Shown here: piece after piece, positions 27,251 through 36,327 of the stretch
How positions within the stretch are numbered: the first letter of the stretch is position 1
Layout of the letters: each line of letters opens with the position of its first letter
Assembly: GCA_002898315.1 (NCBI GenBank)
Contig: BEHV01000010.1
Location: 16,101 to 80,100, forward strand
DNA: 64,000 nucleotides
Direction of reading: 5' to 3'
From: a bacterium HR19
GTDB lineage: Bacteria; Calescibacteriota; Calescibacteriia; Calescibacteriales; Calescibacteriaceae
The notes under the pieces: model-generated
Database searches by the model: none
What the model was told of the DNA's origin: nothing
What the model saw: the letters and a program-made list of their open reading frames with translations, nothing else
Translations under genes and position numbers: made by a program

Positions 27251-27565
27251 TTATGTCGCGGACTGCAAGAGTTCGGTTTCCTTTTCTCTTTCCTCTTCTT
27301 TCTCCTTCTCTCTTATATATGATGTATGTCCTACTATTTTATAGACAAAAAATCTTTTCAGCTTTGAGAATGGTCTTCCTTCCTTTATTATAACTATATC
27401 TCCCTCTTTACATTTATTTTCTGGGTCGTGAACAAGGTATTTTTTTACTTTCTTGATGTATTTTCCATATTTGGGATGTTTGAACACTCTCTCAACTGCA
27501 ACCTTTACTGTTTTATCCATTTTTCCAGAAGAAATCACTACTCCTGTGAGTTCCTTTTTTGGCAT
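27251..27565 (-). CDS. rpsQ: 30S ribosomal protein S17
   Basis: 104 residues, longer than E. coli S17 (84) by an acidic/basic C-terminal tail ([14 protein letters not shown]). The core [60 protein letters not shown] is clear. S17 binds 16S rRNA early in assembly. It is preceded here by rpsD, not by rplP-rpmC as usual, which marks a junction of two normally separate ribosomal segments. Confidence 0.97.
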   Translation of the reverse strand: MPKKELTGVVISSGKMDKTVKVAVERVFKHPKYGKYIKKVKKYLVHDPENKCKEGDIVIIKEGRPFSKLKRFFVYKIVGHTSYIREKEKEEEREKETELLQSAT

Positions 27566-27581
27566 AATTTCTTACACTCCT

Positions 27582-28190
27582 TCATCTTGAATAGAATTCT
27601 ACGATAAGGTTTTCGTCTATTTTCAAGTCAAGGTCTTTTCTTTCTGGCAACCTTATAATTTTTGCTTTGGCTTCATCGTAGCTAACTTCAATCCACGAAG
27701 GAGGTTTTATTATGGGCGACTGTGGCATCAGCTCTTTTTCTACAAGTTCTATCTCATCTCCGATATCAACCAAGTATGAAGGTATATCTACCTTTTTGCC
27801 GTTTACTTTTATTTTACCGTGAGATACAAGTTGTCTTGCGTTTCTTCTTGAGAGAGCGAATCCTGCTCTGAATACAACATTATCTAATCTTCTTTCAAGC
27901 AGTTCTATAAATTTATTACCTGTATTACCTGGGGCTCTCAGAGCCATCTCAAAGAACCTTCTGAACTGCTCCTCTCTCATAAAATAAAACTTTTTGAGTT
28001 TTTGTTTTTCAAATAATCTGACGCCGTAATTAGATAATCTCACAAACCTTTTTGTTCTTCCGTGTTGCCCTGGCGGGAACGGTCTTCTTTCAAAGGGGCA
28101 TTTTTCGGTATAGCATTTTTGTCCTTTTAGGTAGAGTTTCATTCCATATCTTCTGCAATATCTGCAAACCGCATTTTGTTTTATAGCCAT
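27582..28190 (-). CDS. rpsD: 30S ribosomal protein S4
   Basis: 202 residues. The N-terminal zinc form has [18 protein letters not shown] with a fourth cysteine in [16 protein letters not shown]. The S4 RNA-binding domain follows: [33 protein letters not shown]4 nucleates small-subunit assembly and often represses its own operon. It lies 92 bases after rpsK and 17 bases before rpsQ. The usual downstream rpoA-rplQ is missing. Confidence 0.98.
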   Translation of the reverse strand: MAIKQNAVCRYCRRYGMKLYLKGQKCYTEKCPFERRPFPPGQHGRTKRFVRLSNYGVRLFEKQKLKKFYFMREEQFRRFFEMALRAPGNTGNKFIELLERRLDNVVFRAGFALSRRNARQLVSHGKIKVNGKKVDIPSYLVDIGDEIELVEKELMPQSPIIKPPSWIEVSYDEAKAKIIRLPERKDLDLKIDENLIVEFYSR

Positions 28191-28282
28191 CTGATGTCTA
28201 TCCTCCTATTATGAAAGAGAAAACAGATTTAAAAATTTGAAAGGTCTGCAAAAAGAAAGTAAATATTCAGAAAATTTTCCTT

Positions 28283-28660
28283 TTATACTCTTCTTCTTCC
28301 GGGAGCTCTACATCCGTTGTGCGGTATGGGGGTCACATCTCTTATAAGGACTATTTCTATTCCTTCGTTTTCTATTGCTCTTATTGCTGTTTCTCTGCCG
28401 GGACCTGCTCCTTTGACATAGACAGCGCATTTTTCAACTCCGTAGATAGTTTTTGCTTTTTTTGCCGCTTCAGATGCTGCTCTTCCAGCAGCGTAAGGTG
28501 TTCCTTTCTTTGTTCCTTTGAATCCAATTGAGCCGCCAGATGCCCAGCAGAGCACATTTCCATCAAGGTCTGTAAATGAGATAATAGTGTTGTTGAAAGT
28601 TGAGTTTATGTGAGCTATTGCGTATGGAACTTTTTTTATTTTCTTTTTCCTCTGCGCCAT
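28283..28660 (-). CDS. rpsK: 30S ribosomal protein S11
   Basis: 125 residues. [46 protein letters not shown] and the end [18 protein letters not shown] are the family marks. S11 forms part of the platform at the mRNA exit side. It lies 15 bases downstream of rpsM. Confidence 0.98.
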   Translation of the reverse strand: MAQRKKKIKKVPYAIAHINSTFNNTIISFTDLDGNVLCWASGGSIGFKGTKKGTPYAAGRAASEAAKKAKTIYGVEKCAVYVKGAGPGRETAIRAIENEGIEIVLIRDVTPIPHNGCRAPGRRRV

Positions 28661-28674
28661 ATTTTCCCTCCTTT

Positions 28675-29055
28675 TTATTTTTTCTTTTTCTTTCTCGCAA
28701 GTATTTTGTGTTTTCTTGGACCTTTTCTTGTTCTTGCGTTGGAGTGAGTTCTTTGCCCTCTCACAGGCAATCCCGCAATATGTCTCAATCCTCTATAACA
28801 TTTTATATCTTTTAACCTCTGGATGTTTTCTGATATTTCTCTTCGCAGGTCTCCTTCAAGTTTTATGCCCAACCTCTCAACTACTGAGTTTATCTTCGCA
28901 ATATCTTCTTCTGTTAGGTCTTTTATTCTTTTCTGATAATCTATTCCTGCCAGTGAAGCTATCTCAAAAGCCGTGTGATTTCCTATCCCGAATATATCAG
29001 ATAAACCGGGGATTATTTTTTTTCTATCAAGTATATCTCTTCCAAGTATTCTCAT
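28675..29055 (-). CDS. rpsM: 30S ribosomal protein S13
   Basis: 126 residues. MRILGRDI (usual form: MARIAGVDIP), [45 protein letters not shown] and [21 protein letters not shown] identify S13, which contacts the P-site tRNA and 5S/L5 across the interface. It follows rpmJ by 6 bases. Confidence 0.98.
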   Translation of the reverse strand: MRILGRDILDRKKIIPGLSDIFGIGNHTAFEIASLAGIDYQKRIKDLTEEDIAKINSVVERLGIKLEGDLRREISENIQRLKDIKCYRGLRHIAGLPVRGQRTHSNARTRKGPRKHKILARKKKKK

Positions 29056-29061
29056 ATCTTT

Positions 29062-29175
29062 TTACCCCTGTCTTTGCTTGTGTTTTGGATTATTGCAAAT
29101 TATATATACTCTGTTTTTTCTTCTTATGACTCTGCAATCCGCGCATCTTTTCTTTACAGATGCTCTTACTTTCAT
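29062..29175 (-). CDS. rpmJ: 50S ribosomal protein L36
   Basis: A 37-residue gene too short to stand out by length alone. It reads [20 protein letters not shown], then [17 protein letters not shown]. The C-C-C-H zinc ligands (C11, C14, C27, H32) are as in L36. It sits between infA and rpsM as in the standard alpha operon, with TAA 6 bases before the rpsM start. A short GGAGAT precedes the ATG. Confidence 0.97.
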   Translation of the reverse strand: MKVRASVKKRCADCRVIRRKNRVYIICNNPKHKQRQG

Positions 29176-29278
29176 ATCTCCTTTACCCCAGAGATAAATG
29201 ATAAAAACCTTTTTTAATCAGCTTGCATATCAAAACTCAATTTTCAAAACTTTATGACTTCATATCTTCCATCAGAAG

Positions 29279-29518
29279 CTAATCTTCTTTCTTCGTCTGT
29301 TCGGAATATCTCCATACTATTCTGCCTTTTGTCAGGTCATACGGAGAAATCTCTACTTCAACTGTATCTCCGACTCCTATTTTTATATAATTTTTTTTCA
29401 TACTACCTGATGGATATGCTAAAATGATCTTCCCGTTTTCAAGTTCAACCCTGAAAAATCCTCTGCTCGCTTCAATGACTCTGCCTTTAAATTTCAATAT
29501 GTCCTTTTTGGAATCCAT
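29279..29518 (-). CDS. infA: Translation initiation factor IF-1
   Basis: 79 residues. The S1-like fold is seen in LKFKGRVIEASRGFFRVELENG, ILAYPSGSMKKNYIKIGVGDTVEVEISPYDLTKGRIVWR. IF-1 occupies the A site during initiation. It is the first gene of the ribosomal cluster, 103 bases upstream of rpmJ, and diverges from the GGDEF receptor gene; the promoter of the cluster is probably in the 61-base gap 29519-29579. Confidence 0.97.
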   Translation of the reverse strand: MDSKKDILKFKGRVIEASRGFFRVELENGKIILAYPSGSMKKNYIKIGVGDTVEVEISPYDLTKGRIVWRYSEQTKKED

Positions 29519-29579
29519 AAGAAGTTATTCATTTCATTTAAAACAAATTCTTTGATTTAACATTAAAGTATAATTTAAG

Positions 29580-31403
29580 ATGATATTCAAAATACTTGAA
29601 ATAAATCAGAATTTGTTTCTTTGGTCAGGTGTTGTTGTAATACTTTTCATAGCTCTTTTAAGCTGGTTGATATTCAAATATTCCCCTGTTGTGTTAAAAA
29701 CCACATTAGGTTTTTTCCTTTTTTCGCTTGCGATACTCGTCTCTTCACTTTTTATCGGTGTCATAGCTTTGAAGAACTTTATAAGAGATTGGGAAAAATA
29801 TGAAATAAGCCGACTTAAAGAAGGTGCTTTCGTAATAATTGAAAGAAGAAAAAGTTCCCACTCTACTATTTTAGAGAGGTTTTCTGAAAATCCAGAAGGA
29901 ATAATTAATGACCCCTTCGCAAAAACTATACTTGACTTTTTAGCGATAGGAGATAAAGACGGCAAAATAATCAGAGCAAATAAAGATATATTGGAAAAAG
30001 TAAATCTCCCATCAGAAAATCCTCAAACAGTTTTTGTTGATACGAAAGATGGTCCTTACATGATCACATTTCAACTATCAAAAGATAAAAGTAGCTCAAT
30101 CGTTGTCGGTGAAAAATTGGAGCTGAGGTTAATTCCAACTCTGATTGATATGCTTTCGGCAAAAGATGCTATCGTGTTGAAAAAAGAAGAGAAATCAGAA
30201 AGTAAAAAATCAATAATCTCCAACGCAGAAGTAGAACTCGGAGATTTCAAAATTGTCATATTCCCCCAAGATGAAAGCATAATTTCTCTCCTCCAGAAGA
30301 TAACTAAAAATGTTTCAAGAGGAATAATTTTTGTGATAGGGATTTCACTTGTGTTCTTTGCTGTACTTTCTCTATCTTACATAAGAAAACCACTTTTACA
30401 TCTTATAAATGGTTCGGAAGAGGTGGAAAGGGGCAACTTTGAGTATGAAATAAGATATGAAGCAAAGGGAGATATAGGTAAGCTTATTCAGACATTCAAC
30501 AACATGATAAAAGGATTGAGAAGAAGAGACGCTCAGATAAAATATAGAAACGACCTTCTCAGTGCCATAAGAGAGGTTGGAGGTTCAATACTGAACGAAT
30601 ACGATAAAGAAAAGATATTTCAGATATGTGTTGATATAGCAGGAACAAAAACAAACTCAAAATGTGCTATATTCTATGACGGGAAAGCAAAATTTTCTCA
30701 GGAGTTATCAGTTTCGGAAGATGATGTCAAAAAAATTCAAGATGGAGAAGTAATAGTAAAGGATGGGCATTACATAATCGCCTACGAAATATCTGCGGTC
30801 CGCGAAGGAGAGAAAATAGTATACGGAAAATTTGTTGCAGAAAGGGAAAGAGTTTTCATTCCAGAAGAAAAAGAGTTCTTCAATTCTCTCCTGAATTATA
30901 TCTCCTCTGCTTGTCAGAGAAGTGATTATGTTCTCAAACTCAAACTTATGCAGTCCCTTGACAGTTTGACAGGGCTTTTCAACTCGGGTTTCTTCAAATC
31001 TGCTGTAAAAAGAGAAACATCTATAATGAAGAGATTTCAAAGGCACTACGCTGTCGTTATAATTGAGATAGAAAATTCAAAAGAGATTATAGAGAAGTTC
31101 GGATATATCATATGGGAAGACATAATAAAATCGATCGCCATCATAATGAGAAAGTCGGTGAGAGCTTATGATGTTGCTGCGAGAATATCACAAGATAAGT
31201 TTGCTCTTTTACTTCCGAACACTGAATTCAAAAACGCAAAGGTTGTTGAAGAGAGAATAAGGACACAAATCATATCTGCTCCCGAAATCCCATCTTTGCC
31301 AGACCTTGAACTGAAAGTAAAAGTAGAATCATTTGCCACAGACAATCAAGACCCAGAAGAAATAATCAGAAAGGTTGAGGAAAAATCATCGGAGCAAGTG
31401 TAA
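29580..31403 (+). CDS. Membrane receptor with HAMP, GAF-like and degenerate GGDEF domains
   Basis: 607 residues. Two membrane segments near the N-terminus (about 13-33 and 41-66), an extracytoplasmic-looking region, a third segment (about 249-268), then a HAMP domain (RKPLLHLINGSEEVERGNFEYEI, IGKLIQTFNNMIKGL), a GAF-like region (about 330-445) and a C-terminal GGDEF fold opening with LMQSLDSLTGLFNSGFF. The signature GGDEF is replaced by SQDKF (537-541), and the KFGYIIWEDII segment replaces the usual G-D-xxL pattern. Diguanylate cyclase activity is therefore unlikely; a binding or scaffold role is possible. The next gene, mlaE, starts about 10 bases after its stop. Confidence 0.85.
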   Translation: MIFKILEINQNLFLWSGVVVILFIALLSWLIFKYSPVVLKTTLGFFLFSLAILVSSLFIGVIALKNFIRDWEKYEISRLKEGAFVIIERRKSSHSTILERFSENPEGIINDPFAKTILDFLAIGDKDGKIIRANKDILEKVNLPSENPQTVFVDTKDGPYMITFQLSKDKSSSIVVGEKLELRLIPTLIDMLSAKDAIVLKKEEKSESKKSIISNAEVELGDFKIVIFPQDESIISLLQKITKNVSRGIIFVIGISLVFFAVLSLSYIRKPLLHLINGSEEVERGNFEYEIRYEAKGDIGKLIQTFNNMIKGLRRRDAQIKYRNDLLSAIREVGGSILNEYDKEKIFQICVDIAGTKTNSKCAIFYDGKAKFSQELSVSEDDVKKIQDGEVIVKDGHYIIAYEISAVREGEKIVYGKFVAERERVFIPEEKEFFNSLLNYISSACQRSDYVLKLKLMQSLDSLTGLFNSGFFKSAVKRETSIMKRFQRHYAVVIIEIENSKEIIEKFGYIIWEDIIKSIAIIMRKSVRAYDVAARISQDKFALLLPNTEFKNAKVVEERIRTQIISAPEIPSLPDLELKVKVESFATDNQDPEEIIRKVEEKSSEQV

Positions 31404-31413
31404 TCTATCAAAA

Positions 31414-32136
31414 ATGAAAACCGCAGGAGATATGTTTCTTTTTCTCATCAGAGTTATAAGAAAAACACCAAGAATTGATATTTTTCATTTTTTGGCGATA
31501 CTCTGTGGAATAATGATTGAATCTCTGCCAGTTATTTTAATTTTTGGTGTATCAATAGGAGCAAGCATAGGGCTTCAATTTGTCATATCTCTTAAAGTTG
31601 TTGGAGCAGAATCTATGTCTCCGTATTTTTCAGGTATGGCTATACTGCGTGAGATAGGACCTATGGTAGCTGGCTCACAGGTTCTTATAAGGTCGGGCAC
31701 AAGGATTGTTTCTCAGATAGCATCTATGAAAGATAGAGGGATTCTCACCGCAATAGAGGTTTTTCCGCTTGATTCATTTCTTTTCGTTGTTGTCCCGAGG
31801 TTCTGGGCTATTGTTATTGCGACATTTCTTTACCTTCCCATAGCGAATGCGGTGTGCATTCTTTCTTCTGCTTTTTTGACAGCGAATTTATTTGGTGTCT
31901 CTTGGGGTGAAATATGGAACGGTTTGGAAAAATCAGGAGATATCATAGATATACTCATTGGGTTTTTAAAGTGTGGTATAATAGGTATATCTAATGCTCT
32001 CTTCGTGACATATTATGGATGGACAGCAAAGGAAGGAGCGGAGGGAACATCAAAAGCCATGCAAAAAGCAATAAGCTATTCAGTAGTTTATGCTATCGCA
32101 ATAAATTATTCCATCTCTCTCATATTTTATGAATAG
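31414..32136 (+). CDS. mlaE: MlaE-type ABC transporter permease
   Basis: 240 residues from ATG 31414. About five to six membrane segments. GASIGLQFVISLKVVGAESM, REIGPMVAGSQVLIRSGTRI, AQIASMK-like SQIASMKDRGILTAIEVFPLD (the coupling motif), and the C-terminal SYSVVYAIAINYSISLI are typical of MlaE/YrbE permeases that move phospholipids or hydrophobic compounds between membranes. The MlaF ATPase and MlaD/MCE partners are not adjacent. The start ten bases after the GGDEF gene suggests co-transcription. Confidence 0.9.
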   Translation: MKTAGDMFLFLIRVIRKTPRIDIFHFLAILCGIMIESLPVILIFGVSIGASIGLQFVISLKVVGAESMSPYFSGMAILREIGPMVAGSQVLIRSGTRIVSQIASMKDRGILTAIEVFPLDSFLFVVVPRFWAIVIATFLYLPIANAVCILSSAFLTANLFGVSWGEIWNGLEKSGDIIDILIGFLKCGIIGISNALFVTYYGWTAKEGAEGTSKAMQKAISYSVVYAIAINYSISLIFYE

Positions 32137-32311
32137 AACCCTGAATTCTTTTTTCTTCCTTTTGTCTCAAAAAAGATAAAATTTACCACAAATGAGAAAT
32201 TAAGAAGCAAATTATAACCGGTAGATGTTTTTGGCACAGAATAACAGAAAGAAGCCATAAATTTTATAAATATGGAACATTTTTTGCATATTCCTAAGGG
32301 GGTGAGAAAAG

Positions 32312-33494
32312 ATGAAAAAGATAGTGATTCTTGGAGGAGGAACAGGAGGAGTAGTTGTCGCAACGCGATTGTCTAAATATCTTCATCAGGAGATAATTTC
32401 GGAAAAGGTAAAAATCTTCCTTGTTGATAAAAACAAAAATCACGAATTCAGACCTTCTTACCTCTGGGTTGCAACGGGAAATAAGAAATCCAGAAGATAT
32501 ATCAAGACCACTTGAATTTTTAAGAAATAAAAGAATAGAATTTATAAACTCAGGGGTAGTTGAAATTGATCCAGATAAGCAGAAGGTTTATCTTGAAGGA
32601 GAAAACAGAAAAGAGCTTGATTACGATTACCTTGTTATTTCTCTGGGAACAGAACTCAGACCTGAGAAGACATCGGGTATAGAAAGAACTTACCATGCTT
32701 GGGAACTTAAAGATTCAATACGGCTAAAAAGCGCACTGGCAAATTTTAAGGGTGGGAAGGTTGTTGTTGGTCCTGTTGAGCCATTTTACAGATGTTCTCC
32801 TGCTCCTTTTGAACTTGCCTTTATGATAAGATATATCAGTGAACAAAGAGGAATATCAGAAAAAACAGATATAACTGTGATTCATCCGTGGGCTGAACCT
32901 ATGCAACCTTTCGGACCTTTTATGGTATCTGCTTTTAAAGCTTTTCTTGAGCAGTTTAAAGTAAAATTTGAAGGGAACTTTTATACAAGTGAAATAAAAG
33001 ATGGTAGGATAGTTTCAAAAGATGGTAAAGAAATTCAGTATGACCTTGCTATTATTATTCCTGCGCATGAGCCAGCTAAACCGGTTTATACTAATCCAAA
33101 ACTCAGGAACCAAAACGCAGATGGATACATGCTCATTGATAAAAAAACTCTGAGACATCCCGAATATAGGAATGTATTTGGAATAGGTGATATAATTTCA
33201 AGAAGTTTAGGAATAGGTATGGCAGGAGTTTTTGCTCATTTTGAAGGAGATTTTGTAGCTTCTCAAATTGTAGATGAAATAAAAGGTTCTTTCCTTGGTA
33301 TGACATATAATAAGTCAGGATTATGTGTTATGGATGTCGGATATCTTGGGGCTGGAGTATTTTGTGATTTCTCAAAAGTTATAGATGGTCTTGCTCAGTA
33401 CCCTGATTGCTGGATGCTCGGCGGTATGAAAGCTTTCAGGGGACTAAAAGTTGCTTTTGAGAAAATGTGGTTTGCTCAGATATTTGGAAAGTAA
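32312..33494 (+). CDS. Sulfide:quinone oxidoreductase-like flavoprotein, interrupted by an apparent 1-base insertion
   Basis: ATG 32312 follows a ribosome binding site (AAGGGGGTGAG). The N-terminal frame holds the FAD-binding ILGGGTGGVVVATRL and HEFRPSYLWVATGN; it then runs into a stop at 32515. A second frame, open from at least 32421, continues RNPEDISRPLEFL and carries the rest to 33494. Deleting one A at about 32480-32484 joins them (ATGN-RNPEDISRPL) into about 393 residues. The second half has FYRCSPAPFELAFM, the C-terminal FAD motif FGIGDII, and SGLCVMDVGYLGAGVFCDF. Family members pass electrons from sulfide or similar donors to quinone. The downstream DUF1641 gene is a common SQR partner. 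Confidence 0.85.
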
Positions 33495-33530
33495 AAAATT
33501 TTGAAATTCTAAAAAAGGAGGGAAAAAACA

Positions 33531-33977
33531 ATGGAAATAAAAATAGAGGGGATTAGAGAAGAAGAGGCAAAGAAGATAAGTGAGCTATTCAAAAAAATAG
33601 CCGAAAATAAAGATAGTATTGAAACAGTCCTTGATGTTATTGAAAAACTCAGAGAAACAGGATTACTGGCTGCTATATCTGCTTTGGCGGAGGGAGCTGA
33701 AGAAGGGTTCAATTCGGTGGCAAAACCAGAACTTATGGCGTCAATAGCAAATGCAATGATAGTTTTTTGGATGTTAGGAAATATGAGCCATCCTATGCTT
33801 TTTGAAGTTGCTCAGAAACTTCCTTATGCTCTGAACAAATCATTTGAAGAAATCAAAAAAATCAAGGAAGAAGGAAAAGAAAAACCATCTTTATTCAAAA
33901 TCTTCAAGATGATAAAAAGCCAGGAATTCTACTATGCGCTGAAACTTATTCACTCTATATTAACTCACCTTCATTAA
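33531..33977 (+). CDS. DUF1641 protein
   Basis: 148 residues, helical. LRETGLLAAISALAEGAEEGFNSVAKPELM is the DUF1641 pattern, followed by ANAMIVFWMLGNMSHP. The family is small and often lies beside sulfide:quinone oxidoreductases or formate dehydrogenases; its function is unknown. It starts about 36 bases after the flavoprotein stop with a good Shine-Dalgarno (AAAGGAGGG), which supports an operon. Confidence 0.88.
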   Translation: MEIKIEGIREEEAKKISELFKKIAENKDSIETVLDVIEKLRETGLLAAISALAEGAEEGFNSVAKPELMASIANAMIVFWMLGNMSHPMLFEVAQKLPYALNKSFEEIKKIKEEGKEKPSLFKIFKMIKSQEFYYALKLIHSILTHLH

Positions 33978-34068
33978 CTCATCCTCAAGATAGCAATACT
34001 GAAAAAGTGGAAACAAAATTCAAGATTCAAACAGAGAAAATTTGCTCCTTGTATGAGTAATATTTATT

Positions 34069-35055
34069 TTGGATACCTCTGTGGAGATAAAAGGTATAAA
34101 AGGTGTCTTTGTATACGGAGATAAAGTTCTGATAAAATGTGAAACTTCTGGTGGAGAGACCTCATTTTCAATACCTATAATAAACTTCCCGTATTTTGCG
34201 TATATCATTCAAGAAGCCAAAGAGAAGATAAAAGAACTCAACCCTCTCCCAAATCTGAAAATTCAAGATGAAATCTCTCTCCTCAACATATACCTTACCT
34301 ATGCGATACCTCATAAAATTTCGGGAGATGAAAGAACTTTCAGAAGGAAGATGAGAGAGATTTTTGAGTTCCAAAAAAATCAAGGTTTTATAAACAGAGT
34401 AATAGTGGTTCAATCTATTCTTGATAAGCTTTCAAAACCACGCACTTACCTTGAAATAGGGGTTGAGAGAGGATACACATTTTATCAGATTCAAGCCGAG
34501 AAAAAAATTGCAGTTGACCCGGAATTCAAAATACCGGGTGGATTTAAAAACACAGAAAGCGAGATTTTCTTTCAGGTCACAAGTGATGAGTTCTTTGAAA
34601 AGTACGCCGAAGATTTCAGGGAAAACCCCTTTGATGTTGTTCTTGTAGATGGACTTCACACTTTTGAGCAATCAATAAAAGATGTTGAAAATGCCCTGAA
34701 ATTCCTTTCCCCGCGCGGAGTAATTGTTATGCACGATTGCCTCCCGAAAAATTATCCATCATCTCTTAAATCTCTTGAAGATGCGGTGAAGCATCCCGAA
34801 TTTGATGGCTCATGGAGTGGTGATGTATACAAAACAATAATATACCTCAGAGCAAAAAGAAAAGACCTTTTTGTGGCTGTTGTAGATTCTGATCACGGAG
34901 TGGGAATTATAAGATACGGCGAACCAGAAAACATGATTGACATTGAAGAAAGTGAAATTGAGCAGATTGATTTCTTTGAGCTGATGAAAAGAAAGGAAGA
35001 ACTCCTTAACATCAAACCCCCTGATTGGTTTAAAACATGGATTGAAACATTATAG
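34069..35055 (+). CDS. Class I SAM-dependent methyltransferase
   Basis: 328 residues with a TTG start at 34069; no better ATG lies nearby, so the true start is uncertain. The first 120 residues are unrecognised. From about residue 130 a Methyltransf_24-type fold is visible: SKPRTYLEIGVERGYTFYQI (SAM-binding loop), KKIAVDPEF, DVVLVDGLHTFEQSIKDVEN, LSPRGVIVMHDCLP. This subfamily is often found in glycan or natural-product clusters; the substrate here is unknown. The C-terminal third, including VVDSDHGVGII, is also typical of this subfamily. Confidence 0.82.
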   Translation: MDTSVEIKGIKGVFVYGDKVLIKCETSGGETSFSIPIINFPYFAYIIQEAKEKIKELNPLPNLKIQDEISLLNIYLTYAIPHKISGDERTFRRKMREIFEFQKNQGFINRVIVVQSILDKLSKPRTYLEIGVERGYTFYQIQAEKKIAVDPEFKIPGGFKNTESEIFFQVTSDEFFEKYAEDFRENPFDVVLVDGLHTFEQSIKDVENALKFLSPRGVIVMHDCLPKNYPSSLKSLEDAVKHPEFDGSWSGDVYKTIIYLRAKRKDLFVAVVDSDHGVGIIRYGEPENMIDIEESEIEQIDFFELMKRKEELLNIKPPDWFKTWIETL

Positions 35056-35101
35056 TGTAAATTCAAAACAAAAATTTATTTGTAGATATTAAAATTTTCT
35101 T

Positions 35102-35824
35102 ATGGATCAGATTGATGAGTCAAAGATAAGGACTTTCTTCGCTTTGCTTTTTGTCTTTGCGGTTATCATAGTAATCCTATCAAACACAAAATATGATTTT
35201 TATTCGGCGGAAGAACTTTATTCAAAGGGAGTAGAACTATATAAAAGCGGAAAATATTTTGAAGCAATTCAGAAGATGAACGAGATAATAGAAAAAATTC
35301 CAAGCTATCAAAAAGCTTATATTTTGAAAGGTAAAGCATATACCAAACTTTACCTTGAACATAGATCAAGGAACTTTTCAGGCGCGTATAGAGGAGAAGA
35401 TTTTCTCGCACTGGCAAAATTCAACTTTGATATTGCAAATAAAATAAAAGATAACGCGGTAGCACATTACTATCTTGGACTCATTTATTACTGGATAAAC
35501 GATATTCAGAAATCTATTTTCCATGCCAGCAAATCTTTTGCTCTTGATCCCAAAATGGAAGAGAGTCAAAAGCTACTTGTAAACCTCCTGAAAATTTATG
35601 TTCAAAGAATTCAAAGTGAGAAAGCAATGAGAAGAATTAGAGAAAAAACAGAGAATCTGATATTTTCTGATGAAAGCGAATATTCCGAAGAACATGAAGA
35701 TTACCTTCTCCTTTACGATGGTTTTGATAAAACAATATTAGATGACGATGATGATGACGGCGACGATGACGATGAAATTGAAAAAGATGAATGGAATTAT
35801 GAATTGAATACATTTGACGAATGA
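35102..35824 (+). CDS. Membrane-anchored TPR protein with a poly-acidic tail
   Basis: 240 residues. A membrane segment (about 10-28, TFFALLFVFAVIIVIL) is followed by tetratricopeptide-like repeats: AEELYSKGVELYKSGKYFEAI, YQKAYILKGKAYTKLYL, and AVAHYYLGLIYYWINDIQKSI. The C-terminal 50 residues include an almost pure aspartate run (about ten Asp with one Gly). TPR proteins scaffold complexes; the partner is unknown. The acidic tail could bind cations or basic proteins. It converges on the pseudopilin-like gene. Confidence 0.8.
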   Translation: MDQIDESKIRTFFALLFVFAVIIVILSNTKYDFYSAEELYSKGVELYKSGKYFEAIQKMNEIIEKIPSYQKAYILKGKAYTKLYLEHRSRNFSGAYRGEDFLALAKFNFDIANKIKDNAVAHYYLGLIYYWINDIQKSIFHASKSFALDPKMEESQKLLVNLLKIYVQRIQSEKAMRRIREKTENLIFSDESEYSEEHEDYLLLYDGFDKTILDDDDDDGDDDDEIEKDEWNYELNTFDE

Positions 35825-35830
35825 GAACAT

Positions 35831-36280
35831 TCAGAAATCCTGCCATAAACCATTTTTCAGTATGCACGAACTTACTCCTCCCGTGGGAGAAATCACAGAA
35901 AAAGCTAAAAAATCATCTCCACATCTTATGTATATAGCTCCAGATATATCTTTGAGACCTTTTGGAGAGAAATTGTATGATGTTTTTTGCGAAGGAATTC
36001 CCTTTTCATTTGAGCAAGCTTTATAATTTACCGCAGGAGTTTCCAACTTGAAATTATGTCTGAAAATTTTCTTCTTCTCGCCGTATTGAATTTCTATCTC
36101 TCTTTCTGAAAAATTTATTTTTGATTCTCCATATTTTAAAGACATAACTTTTGCTGATGAGATGAGTTTTTCAATAAAGCTTTTTGTGAATTTTGGAGAG
36201 CAGGAATCTTTTGTCTTTATAACTCCCAGAACCAAAAATGGAAGTATTACAAATGGTATCAGTAATCTTAAAATCACCAT
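35831..36280 (-). CDS. Pseudopilin-like (GspH/FimT-type) protein without a recognisable prepilin motif
   Basis: 149 residues. A hydrophobic N-terminus (VILRLLIPFVILPFLVLGV) is followed by SFIEKLISSAKVMSLKYGES and a beta-rich part ending YNFSPKGLKDISGAIYI, SVISPTGGVSSC. This order, an amphipathic helix then an F-x-P-x-G strand and a C-terminal S-P/A-x-G-x-V strand, matches GspH/FimT pseudopilins. The G-F-T-L-I-E cleavage site is missing, so processing is doubtful. With gspK and gspC it may belong to the type II secretion set. The assignment is by pattern and moderate. Confidence 0.55.
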   Translation of the reverse strand: MVILRLLIPFVILPFLVLGVIKTKDSCSPKFTKSFIEKLISSAKVMSLKYGESKINFSEREIEIQYGEKKKIFRHNFKLETPAVNYKACSNEKGIPSQKTSYNFSPKGLKDISGAIYIRCGDDFLAFSVISPTGGVSSCILKNGLWQDF

Positions 36281-36327
36281 AATTTATCTATATCTAAAAA
36301 CAAATTTAGGGAGGAATTTTTGATATT

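Noticed and set aside
29176..29278. 103-base gap before rpmJ as a possible missing map or adk gene
   Set aside because: No open frame or conserved motif is present; it appears to be plain spacer.
35745..35780. GAT/GAC-rich tract as a microsatellite
   Set aside because: It is in frame and codes for the acidic tail of the TPR protein; other codons interrupt it, so it is coding sequence.
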